From: Saprospirales bacterium | GTDB lineage: Bacteria; Bacteroidota; Bacteroidia; Chitinophagales; Saprospiraceae | DNA length: 5,708 nt | NCBI GenBank assembly: GCA_003448025.1 | Contig: DLXL01000096.1 | Span: forward strand, 1 to 5,708 | Direction: 5' to 3' | Shown: one piece after another, positions 1 through 4,764 of the stretch | Position numbering within the stretch: the stretch's first letter is position 1 | Layout of the letters: each line of letters begins with the position of its first letter | Translations under genes and position numbers: made by a program | Notes under the pieces: model-generated | What the model was told of the DNA's origin: nothing | The model's database searches: none | The model's input: only the letters and a program-made list of their open reading frames with translations

Positions 1-59
1 TGTGATTGGCCAAAGTAGTCGTGGATTTTTCGCCAAGTGCCCGTGATCCTTCAGGCAAT

Positions 60-190
60 TGTGCTGACGCCAGACAGGCGCACTCTTTGGACATTGGATA
101 TTGGATATTCGTTATTGGACATTTATCCTGTGCTGATGCCAAACACCCGTACCACTTGGACATTCGAAATTGTACATTGGATATTAAAAA
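60..190. repeat. Two tandem ~69-base modules carrying 7-base repeat arrays
   Basis: This non-coding stretch is built of two modules. Each begins with a related 27-base block (TGTGCTGAYGCCARACA at its left edge; copies at 60-86 and 129-155) and continues in strict 7-base periodicity. The first array, 87-128, reads TTGGACA, TTGGATA, TTGGATA, TTCGTTA, TTGGACA, TTTATCC. The second, 156-190, reads TTGGACA, TTCGAAA, TTGTACA, TTGGATA, TTAAAAA. Over the first 36 bases the two modules agree at 28 positions by my count. The second array runs straight into the terminator that ends the leftward sigma-factor operon. The repeats give rise to small open frames that I regard as spurious. Short heptameric intergenic repeats are known in other bacteria such as cyanobacteria; any kinship with this one is not shown. 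Confidence 0.8.
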
Positions 191-222
191 ACGAGCCCGG
201 CGGATCTGTATCCGCCGGGCTT
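186..222 (-). terminator. Intrinsic terminator of the sigma/anti-sigma operon
   Basis: A perfect 10-base-pair GC-rich stem (GCCCGGCGGA at 195-204 with TCCGCCGGGC at 211-220) encloses a 6-base loop. An A-T pair and a G-T wobble extend it outward. Read on the minus strand it is followed within a few bases by six T residues (complement of 186-191), as expected of a Rho-independent terminator. It lies about 35 bases beyond the anti-sigma stop codon. On the plus strand there is no comparable T-run, so it is assigned to the leftward operon. Confidence 0.9.
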
Positions 223-255
223 CATTATTACTGCTAAAAATGTTTCTTTTGGGCC

Positions 256-765
256 TTATTGCTGCTTGTTTTTGTTAGACACTGTTGAGTTAGGAGGCAA
301 CGTAGGTTTGCTACCCGGGAGCGGTTGTGCAGCGTTGTCGGTAGGTTTGCCCGCGGGAGTAAGTGTTTTTATTTGTTTGGATGGTTTTTCTGAGGCTGGA
401 GTAGCTTTGGTGCCTGAAGATCCCTTGGGTGTAGAATCTGCTGCCTCTACAGGTTGAATTTCCTCCGTTGCAGGGGTGATAACAGGTTGTTCCGCAGACA
501 CAGGTTGTACATTTTGAGGTTGTACAGCATCTGGTTTGGACATAAACCAGTATAGGCCTGCTACAATCAATACTGCCATTGAAGTGAGCAAAGCAATGGA
601 TTGTATGCTCCATCCTTGTTTTGCCTGAGGCATGTTGCTTTGTACATGTTGCCAAACCCGGTCGGAAGGCTTGTCCCATCCTGAAGCCGAAGGAGAATCC
701 GGAAGGCTTTCAAAGGATTTGCGGAACAGTTCGTCAACGGGGTTTGGTTGCTGTTGTTCAGTCAT
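256..765 (-). CDS. Probable anti-sigma factor, single-pass membrane protein
   Basis: This 169-residue protein probably binds and holds inactive the ECF sigma factor encoded just upstream. Residues 1-50 form a short polar, presumably cytoplasmic domain with a Trp-rich stretch (GWDKPSDRVWQHV, 29-41) of the kind seen in Bacteroidota anti-sigma-like proteins. Residues 52-75 (W-S-I to F-M) form one clear transmembrane helix. Residues 78-169 are a Pro/Thr/Ser/Gln/Lys-rich low-complexity tail, probably disordered and periplasmic. There is no Cys, so the zinc-binding ZAS motif is absent, and no FecR-type domain is visible. The start is the only good ATG, and no Shine-Dalgarno precedes it. The gene lies 95 bases after the sigma gene on the same strand and ends at a strong terminator. 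The anti-sigma role is inferred from topology and position; a sigma-linked membrane protein of another function is the alternative. Confidence 0.65.
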   Translation of the reverse strand: MTEQQQPNPVDELFRKSFESLPDSPSASGWDKPSDRVWQHVQSNMPQAKQGWSIQSIALLTSMAVLIVAGLYWFMSKPDAVQPQNVQPVSAEQPVITPATEEIQPVEAADSTPKGSSGTKATPASEKPSKQIKTLTPAGKPTDNAAQPLPGSKPTLPPNSTVSNKNKQQ

Positions 766-809
766 GGGTGGTATGGTTGATTTTGAATCAGACTTAGTAG
801 GGTAGTATG

Positions 810-836
810 CTGATCTTTTTGCTCAAAAAGCGTCAG
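810..836. promoter_or_regulatory. Dyad between the sigma and anti-sigma genes
   Basis: CTTTTTG (815-821) and CAAAAAG (824-830) are perfect inverted arms separated by two bases. The flanks CTGA (810-813) and TCAG (833-836) also pair across a small internal loop. The element sits in the 95-base gap between the sigma stop and the anti-sigma start. As RNA it could form a hairpin that partly terminates or protects the transcript, so the two genes would be made in unequal amounts. As DNA it could be a protein site. No run of T follows on the minus strand, so it is not a classic terminator. The function is inferred only. Confidence 0.35.
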
Positions 837-860
837 AATATTGCATTCACAGGCCTGATT

Positions 861-1406
861 TCATGTAATAAACGATTTATCCAGGATTTTCTTCAGAAAT
901 TCCCTTGCTTTGAATAACTGACTTTTACTGGTGCCAATGCTGATGCCCAATTGTTCCGCAATTTCCTCGTGGCTAAAGCCTTCAATGGCGTAAAAGTTAA
1001 ATACGGTTCGGTATCCGGGCGGCAATTTTTGTAAATAAGATAGCAGTGTTTCTGCATCCAGATTGGAAGCAAAGTCCTCTTCTGTATGAAATTTGCTTTC
1101 AAAAACATTAAAATCTGGTACATCCTTCACAAAATCCCTTTGTTTGCGGAGATGACTCAAGGCAGTATTCACCATAATCCGGCGAATCCACCCGCCCAGT
1201 GCGCCATCACCCCTAAACTGCGCCATATCCCTGAATACCCGCACAAAGCCGTCTTGCAACATATCTTCGGCCTCTGCTCTGTCTTTGGCATAGCGTAAAA
1301 GAATCCGGAACATCGGGACGCTAAACTGGTGGTATAGCGCCGATTGATGTGCCGCACTTCCCTTAAGAATGCCGCTTACAAGTTCCTGATCACTGAATTG
1401 ATGCAT
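861..1406 (-). CDS. ECF-family RNA polymerase sigma factor (sigma-70 group 4)
   Basis: This 181-residue alternative sigma factor directs RNA polymerase to a stress- or signal-specific promoter set. The length is typical of the ECF group. Region 2 spans about residues 22-90: the helix around AEAEDMLQDGFVRVF (44-58) is core-binding and -10 melting region 2.1-2.3, and GGWIRRIMVNTALSHLRKQR (71-90) is region 2.4. A short linker rich in Asp/Phe follows. Region 4 spans about 117-172: LQKLPPGYRTVFNFYAIEG (125-143), then the helix-turn-helix FSHEEIAEQLGISIGTSKSQ (144-163), which reads the -35 region. No extra C-terminal domain is present. The ATG start precedes the usual acidic first helix (SDQELVSGIL). 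It is the first gene of a two-gene operon with its likely anti-sigma factor. Which signal it answers cannot be read from this window. Auto-regulation is common for the family, but I could not find a convincing promoter for it. Confidence 0.95.
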   Translation of the reverse strand: MHQFSDQELVSGILKGSAAHQSALYHQFSVPMFRILLRYAKDRAEAEDMLQDGFVRVFRDMAQFRGDGALGGWIRRIMVNTALSHLRKQRDFVKDVPDFNVFESKFHTEEDFASNLDAETLLSYLQKLPPGYRTVFNFYAIEGFSHEEIAEQLGISIGTSKSQLFKAREFLKKILDKSFIT

Positions 1407-1465
1407 GTTGGTTTGAACAAAATGTTTGGTGTGGATGAGTAACTTTTGGTTGCCTGTGGCTTTAA

Positions 1466-1483
1466 AAAAAACAAAAGTTTTTT
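1466..1483. promoter_or_regulatory. A/T dyad upstream of the sigma-factor gene
   Basis: AAAAAAC (1466-1472) and GTTTTTT (1477-1483) are perfect inverted arms around AAAA, about 60 bases before the sigma start in the divergent intergenic region. The minus strand of the dyad contains AACTTTTG, one mismatch from the Bacteroidota -7 consensus TAnnTTTG, but I see no matching TTG element at the right distance upstream. It could be an operator, a bent A-tract or chance in AT-rich DNA. Confidence 0.25.
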
Positions 1484-1583
1484 GGGGAGTCCGGTAAATC
1501 TTGCAGTAAACGAATAATAGCTAAATTCTATTTGATGGTTACTTCCTGAATCATCGCAAAAACAAGGCCATTTGTCTAATCTC

Positions 1584-1615
1584 TTGAACTATACAGAAGC
1601 AAATCACTATTTTTG
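1584..1615 (+). promoter_or_regulatory. Bacteroidota-type promoter for the membrane protein gene
   Basis: TATTTTTG (1608-1615) matches the -7 consensus TAnnTTTG exactly. A TTG (1584-1586) lies 21 bases upstream, within the spacing of about 17-23 reported for the -33 element in this phylum. Transcription would begin near 1620, giving an untranslated leader of roughly 35 bases before the ATG at 1656. The leader has no Shine-Dalgarno sequence, which is normal for Bacteroidota. It should drive both rightward genes. Confidence 0.6.
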
Positions 1616-1655
1616 AACCTGACTCCTTAAATCTACGTATTCAAACTGCCCTAAT

Positions 1656-2648
1656 ATGGAGCCCAGACTGACTGCAGCGGAGATCAAAACGCTTGAAAAC
1701 CCTCAAAATGAGCAGGTAAAGCTGGCGCTTTCCCTGTTTCTGAAAGAATTGATTTTACTCGGCTGGGTTAATACCAAAAGAGGAAAACGCCCCATTCATT
1801 CCGGCTTGTGGTTGTTTATCGTACTGGCTATTGGCGGATTTGCCATACATTTTGCCATTGGCACTATTCTCGGTTTTTTGATTCTGGCTTACATCATAGA
1901 GGCCAGAAAAGACCAAACGTTACTGTACATCAGTGCCGAAGGTGAAAATAAGCTAAGCCAGTCAAGACAAAACGCGTCTACTTTGATACGGATGTTGAAA
2001 ACAGTAGCCGACGCGCGCCCAAATGATCAGGATCATTGCACCAGTAAAGAATGGAGGAAACATTTAGGCTTGTATTATCCTAATAACGCAAGCTTTCATC
2101 AGGAATTTTTAGTTGGAGGGCTGGTTAAAAAAGGGTTGTTGGAATATGGCCCGGACAAGCAGCCGGTTAGAACTGCGGCGGGCGATGCTCTACTGTATAA
2201 AGCCCGAACGGAAATACAAAAAGGGCAGGAACTGCCGCGACTTTTACGGGAAAAATCTTCCAATGCTGCTGCTATGGCGGCCCAGCTCGCCGGACTGGTT
2301 CTGCTGGTTCCGGGTATTGAGGGGTATTTTGGTCATTTGTTTGAACATGTTGGGTATTTGGACGCAGAAATGGATGATTTGCGCCGAAAGTCTGAAGATT
2401 CCTATGGAAGCGGAGATGCCGGGAGTGATACTCCGGACAAAGAGACAGAAGAAGGCACAGAGTCAGATAGTTCATCAGATAATGGCTCCGATTGGCAAAA
2501 CGATGCCGATTTCCTGGATGGCGTTGATGATGATACCAGTGATACCGGCGTCGGTTCGGATTCAGGCGATGGCGGCGGTGATGGTGGCGATGGTGGCGAC
2601 GGAGGCGGGTGCAGTGTCTGCGGAGGGTGCGGTGGCTGGCGAGACTAG
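1656..2648 (+). CDS. Membrane protein with acidic Gly/Cys tail (TIGR04222-like)
   Basis: This 330-residue protein has unknown function. Residues 1-47 are a soluble helical segment ending in a basic patch (TKRGKR). Residues 50-81 are strongly hydrophobic and probably form a membrane hairpin or one long helix. Residues 84-200 look soluble, with a winged-helix-like pattern (SFHQEFLVGGLVKKGLLEY then VRTAAGDALL). Residues 203-226 are a weaker hydrophobic segment. From about 237 the chain is dominated by Asp, Glu, Ser and Gly. It closes in DGG repeats (305-318) and a C319-x2-C322-x2-C325 motif within glycines, then W-R-D. A C-terminal Gly/Cys run on a membrane protein, and the GRDP-family gene 16 bases downstream, recall the uncharacterised TIGR04222 membrane proteins; that assignment is from memory and unchecked. 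The Cys triplet could bind metal or an Fe-S cluster, or be modified (inference). It is the first gene of a two-gene operon. Confidence 0.85.
   Translation: MEPRLTAAEIKTLENPQNEQVKLALSLFLKELILLGWVNTKRGKRPIHSGLWLFIVLAIGGFAIHFAIGTILGFLILAYIIEARKDQTLLYISAEGENKLSQSRQNASTLIRMLKTVADARPNDQDHCTSKEWRKHLGLYYPNNASFHQEFLVGGLVKKGLLEYGPDKQPVRTAAGDALLYKARTEIQKGQELPRLLREKSSNAAAMAAQLAGLVLLVPGIEGYFGHLFEHVGYLDAEMDDLRRKSEDSYGSGDAGSDTPDKETEEGTESDSSSDNGSDWQNDADFLDGVDDDTSDTGVGSDSGDGGGDGGDGGDGGGCSVCGGCGGWRD
2565..2609 (+). repeat. In-gene GGY-GAY-GGN tandem repeat coding for DGG units
   Basis: This short in-frame repeat of Gly and Asp codons codes for (D-G-G) units at residues 304-318 of the membrane protein, with variable third bases (GGC, GGT, GGA, GGG). 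The mix of synonymous codons suggests that the protein sequence, not the DNA, is being kept. Such repeats can change length by slippage in steps that hold the reading frame. It joins the acidic tail to the terminal Cys motif. Confidence 0.75.
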
Positions 2649-2664
2649 TTTAACAAGCATCCTT

Positions 2665-3144
2665 ATGTACACTTCAGATCCCTTATGGCAACGTATTAGT
2701 CTTTATCACCCGGACAAACCAGGTGTGGAACTGAGTTTCTCCCAGCGATTAGCCAGGGAAAATGGCTGGAACCGGCGTTTTGCCCTGCGGGCTATTGAGG
2801 AGTACAAACGCTTTATGTACCTGGTATGCTCTGGCACAACGCCTGTTACGCCCTCTGAAACGGTAGACCAGGTATGGCATCTGCACTTGATTTACAGTAA
2901 GCTATATTGGGAAGAATTTTGCGGAGCGGTGCTGCAACAACCCGTTCATCATTCCCCAACGGAAGGCGGTAAAATAGAGCAGGGAAAGTTTGCGCAATTT
3001 TACAGCGACACCCTGCAACGCTATCAGGAAACTTTTGGTGAAGCACCGCCTTCAGACATCTGGCCTCCCCTCAGCAAACGATTTGGCACGGCGAAGTGGC
3101 GTTGGGTGGATTTGAAGCGCTTTTGGCTGGTTCCGAAATGGTAA
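2665..3144 (+). CDS. Small GRDP/DUF1399-family ('glycine-rich domain') protein
   Basis: The 159-residue protein has no signal peptide or membrane segment and is likely cytoplasmic. The diagnostic core is a helix with EEYKRFMYL (45-53), then TPSETVDQVWHLHLIYSKLY (62-81), then YWEEFC (81-86) and HHSPTEGG (95-102). D68-x2-W71-H72-x-H74 with C86 and H95-H96 is the conserved signature I associate with PF07173/DUF1399, also found in plant glycine-rich domain proteins. The clustered His, Cys and Asp could form a metal site (inference); no reaction is established. The ATG is chosen because it lies just after the upstream stop and precedes the first conserved part. The same frame stays open much further upstream, but only as a shadow of the membrane-protein gene. 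Co-transcription with that gene, 16 bases away, suggests that the two proteins act together. The glycine-rich part found in the plant fusion is here on the neighbour. Confidence 0.85.
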   Translation: MYTSDPLWQRISLYHPDKPGVELSFSQRLARENGWNRRFALRAIEEYKRFMYLVCSGTTPVTPSETVDQVWHLHLIYSKLYWEEFCGAVLQQPVHHSPTEGGKIEQGKFAQFYSDTLQRYQETFGEAPPSDIWPPLSKRFGTAKWRWVDLKRFWLVPKW

Positions 3145-3834
3145 TCAGGCCGGTAAGGCCCAGTTTATGGGTGTTTTACCATCTTTTACCAGCATTTCGT
3201 TGGCCCGGGTAAAATGTCCGCATCCCTGAAAGGCATTGCCTGCCAGGGGCGAAGGGTGTGCAGACTCCAGCACATAATGCCGACTTTCATCAATCAATAC
3301 TTTTTTGGATCGGGCAAAGTTTCCCCAAAGCATAAATACCACCCCGTTTTTTTGCTCGGAAATAGTCCGAATGACCGCATCTGTGAAGGTTTGCCAGCCA
3401 ATTTTCTGGTGACTTGCGGGCTTTCGGGCCTCCACGGTAAGCATAGCATTGAGTAATAGTACGCCCTGCTCAGCCCAGGCACTCAAATCACCGTGATGGG
3501 GCGGATCAATATTCAAACTGGATTTTATTTCTTTGTAAATATTAATTAATGAAGGGGGTGTTTTGATGCCTTTTGGAACAGAAAAACACAATCCCATAGC
3601 TTCCCCGGGATTGTGATATGGATCCTGACCCAAAACAACCACCTTCACTTGATGAAATGGTGTTTTGTTGAAAGCGTTGAAAATCAATGGTCCGGGCGGG
3701 TAAATGGTTTTCCCCGCCTGTTTTTCAGCCAATAAAAATGCTTTGATTTCTGCAAAGTACGGCTGCCGGAACTCTGGCTCCAACGCCTGTTTCCAGCCAT
3801 CTTCTATCTGCACGTTGGAAACGTTTGTAGACAT
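3145..3834 (-). CDS. ung: Uracil-DNA glycosylase, family 1
   Basis: This enzyme removes uracil from DNA by cleaving the N-glycosidic bond, starting base excision repair of deaminated cytosine or misincorporated dUMP in the cytoplasm. All family-1 motifs are present in the 229-residue chain, the same length as E. coli Ung. The water-activating motif is GQDPYH (69-74, catalytic D71). Phe83 in GLCFSVP stacks on uracil. Other motifs are the Pro-rich loop TPPSL (92-96), LLLNAMLTVE (126-135) with uracil-contacting N129, GWQTFTD (146-152), and the minor-groove leucine loop HPSPL (193-197) with catalytic H193. The segment after HPSPL reads AGNAFQGCGHF rather than the more usual SAYRGFFGCKHF, a mild variation. 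It is transcribed alone, converging on the GRDP-family gene with stop codons directly abutting. A minus-strand TACCTTTC about 16 bases before the start is one mismatch from a -7 element, too weak to call. Confidence 0.98.
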   Translation of the reverse strand: MSTNVSNVQIEDGWKQALEPEFRQPYFAEIKAFLLAEKQAGKTIYPPGPLIFNAFNKTPFHQVKVVVLGQDPYHNPGEAMGLCFSVPKGIKTPPSLINIYKEIKSSLNIDPPHHGDLSAWAEQGVLLLNAMLTVEARKPASHQKIGWQTFTDAVIRTISEQKNGVVFMLWGNFARSKKVLIDESRHYVLESAHPSPLAGNAFQGCGHFTRANEMLVKDGKTPINWALPA

Positions 3835-3883
3835 AAAATTACGTTTTGCCCGAAAGGTAAGCGGAACTTTCCGAACGAGTTTT

Positions 3884-3891
3884 TACTTTTG
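3884..3891 (+). promoter_or_regulatory. Promoter -7 element of the tRNA-Arg gene
   Basis: TACTTTTG is an exact match to the Bacteroidota -7 consensus TAnnTTTG. It ends 12 bases before the mature tRNA 5' end, so transcription would start only a few bases upstream of the tRNA. A good TTG at -33 is not seen at the usual distance; only TTTCCG occurs nearby. The match and the position together make it likely. Confidence 0.6.
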
Positions 3892-3903
3892 CACTTCGAA
3901 ACC

Positions 3904-3976
3904 GGTCCCGTAGCACAATGGATAGTGCAACAGATTTCTAATCTGTAGGCTACAGGTTCGACCCCTGTCGGGATCA
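3904..3976 (+). tRNA. tRNA-Arg, anticodon UCU
   Basis: The 73-base cloverleaf folds completely. The acceptor stem is GGTCCCG with CGGGATC (one G-T wobble). The D stem is GCAC/GTGC around AATGGATA. The anticodon stem is ACAGA/TCTGT with loop TTTCTAA, placing TCT at 3937-3939. The variable loop is AGGCT. The T stem is ACAGG/CCTGT around TTCGACC. The discriminator base is A. The UCU anticodon reads AGA (and AGG by wobble) as arginine. The CCA end is not encoded and must be added by nucleotidyltransferase. The gene has its own -7 element and is followed by a hairpin terminator, so it is a single-gene unit. Confidence 0.97.
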
Positions 3977-3986
3977 CGGGTCAACA

Positions 3987-4022
3987 AAGAGGGCGCTCAG
4001 GATACTTTCCTGGCGCCCTCTT
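3987..4022. terminator. Hairpin terminator shared by tRNA-Arg and the leftward barrel gene
   Basis: AAGAGGGCGC (3987-3996) pairs perfectly with GCGCCCTCTT (4013-4022). Five more pairs continue inward (CAGGA with TCCTG) after a single bulged T, leaving a 5-base loop. It begins 10 bases after the tRNA and lies 23 bases beyond the stop of the leftward gene. On the minus strand the stem is continued by T-rich sequence (TTTGTTGA, overlapping the stem end). On the plus strand the only T residues are those within the stem end. It therefore probably serves both convergent units, more classically the leftward one. Confidence 0.75.
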
Positions 4023-4045
4023 CCATGCTTGACAAACCGTGATAG

Positions 4046-4708
4046 TTAAAGGATACTAAACCCGATACCTACCATGAGCGTGCGGTTGCGTTGACTCATA
4101 TTGATTGTTTCACCTATATCATTGGTAAACTCAACTCCTTTGCTGGCAAGGTTAATTCCATGCTGATAGCGCAACAAGGCTGAAAAGCGTTTGTGTCTAA
4201 GGGTGATTCCTGCCACTGCGCCAAAATCATTGTCTTGTGCGTATTCAAAGAAGCTGTTATCTAACGTATTCCAATTGCCGTCGCCTTCTTTGAACCGTTC
4301 CTCTAACTTCCGGCCCCAATAACCGCCCAACGACACGAATAGGGTACGATAGGCATTATATTCCAATTGAGGGATGAAATCAAGGTAATGGAAATGAAAT
4401 CGGTTCTCCAGCGGTGAGGCGGCAAAGCGGAACCCTTTGATGGAATATTGAGCCTCTAAAACTGCTGCGAAACGATTTTTAAGTGGTTGCCGTGCCGCAA
4501 TCCCCAAAAAGTAGCCAAATTCATTATTGGTGTTGACAGGTTCCTGATCCACATAAAACGGTTGGGTGAAGGGTATGTCAGTTATAGTAGCGCCGCCAGT
4601 TAAACCCAGGCTGAATTTTTCTGAAGAAGGCCCTGTTGTGTCGGAACTGCTTTGCGCAAAAAGCCCAAGTGACGAAAGTAATGTAAAGGTGAGGATCAAG
4701 TTTTTCAT
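4046..4708 (-). CDS. Outer-membrane beta-barrel protein (porin-like, PF13568 type)
   Basis: This 220-residue secreted protein probably forms a small beta-barrel in the outer membrane; substrate and role are unknown. The start is set at the ATG giving MKNLILTFTLLSSLGLFAQ, a good Sec signal peptide (residues 1-19, cleavage near A18-Q19). A TTG three codons upstream would also be open but adds nothing. The mature part opens with a polar linker (SSSDTTGPSSEK). It then alternates amphipathic strands, as in FSLGLTGGATITDI (32-45), FAAVLEAQYSIKGFRF (80-95), YLDFIPQLEYNA (108-119), LFVSLGGYWGRKLE (123-136), FGAVAGITLRH (162-172), FSALLRYQHGINLA (175-188) and LMVGIGFSIL (211-220). The order, with the strand-turn ending in KGFRF and the YLDFIPQLEY segment, is that of Bacteroidota PF13568-like proteins. 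It ends in Leu rather than the frequent aromatic residue. It lies 51 bases after the glycosyltransferase gene on the same strand, and no separate promoter is evident. Confidence 0.85.
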   Translation of the reverse strand: MKNLILTFTLLSSLGLFAQSSSDTTGPSSEKFSLGLTGGATITDIPFTQPFYVDQEPVNTNNEFGYFLGIAARQPLKNRFAAVLEAQYSIKGFRFAASPLENRFHFHYLDFIPQLEYNAYRTLFVSLGGYWGRKLEERFKEGDGNWNTLDNSFFEYAQDNDFGAVAGITLRHKRFSALLRYQHGINLASKGVEFTNDIGETINMSQRNRTLMVGIGFSIL

Positions 4709-4740
4709 GGCAGGCAATAGTTGGTTATAAGTTCTTGCTA

Positions 4741-4764
4741 CCTGACGACATGAACCAGTTCAGG
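4741..4764. promoter_or_regulatory. Nested dyads at the glycosyltransferase 3' end
   Basis: TGAAC-CA-GTTCA (4751-4762) is a perfect inverted repeat overlapping the glycosyltransferase stop codon (complement of 4760-4762). CCTGA (4741-4745) can alternatively pair with TCAGG (4760-4764). The two pairings use shared bases and are mutually exclusive. No T-run follows on the minus strand, so it is not a standard terminator. It could be a weak processing or attenuation site between the glycosyltransferase and the barrel gene, or chance. Confidence 0.2.

Noticed and set aside
6..278. Plus-strand open frames of 90 and 66 codons at the left end
   Set aside because: Their sequence is just the translated heptamer array (LDI/GY-type repeats) and the terminator stem. 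The longer one also overlaps the anti-sigma gene's 3' end. No start context or domain supports either.
1407..1655. A small gene or RNA in the divergent intergenic region
   Set aside because: No open frame with coding character and no convincing RNA fold was found. The space is accounted for by an A/T dyad and the rightward promoter.
2113..2664. A 343-residue reading of the DUF1399-family gene with a 184-residue N-terminal extension
   Set aside because: The extension is the +1-frame shadow of the membrane-protein gene, with unnatural Met/Trp/Ile-rich composition. The family core begins after the ATG at 2665.
3148..3160. GGCC-GGTAA-GGCC hairpin near the ung 3' end as a terminator
   Set aside because: The stem is only four pairs, has no T-run on either strand and lies inside the ung coding sequence.
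3904..3976. tRNA-Arg as an integration (att) site for a mobile element
   Set aside because: No second copy of the tRNA 3' end and no integrase or phage-like gene occurs in the window. Flanking genes are chromosomal housekeeping and envelope genes.
4709..4717. TTG start three codons upstream of the beta-barrel protein's ATG
   Set aside because: The ATG at 4706-4708 begins a textbook signal peptide (MKNLIL...LFAQ), so no upstream alternative is needed.
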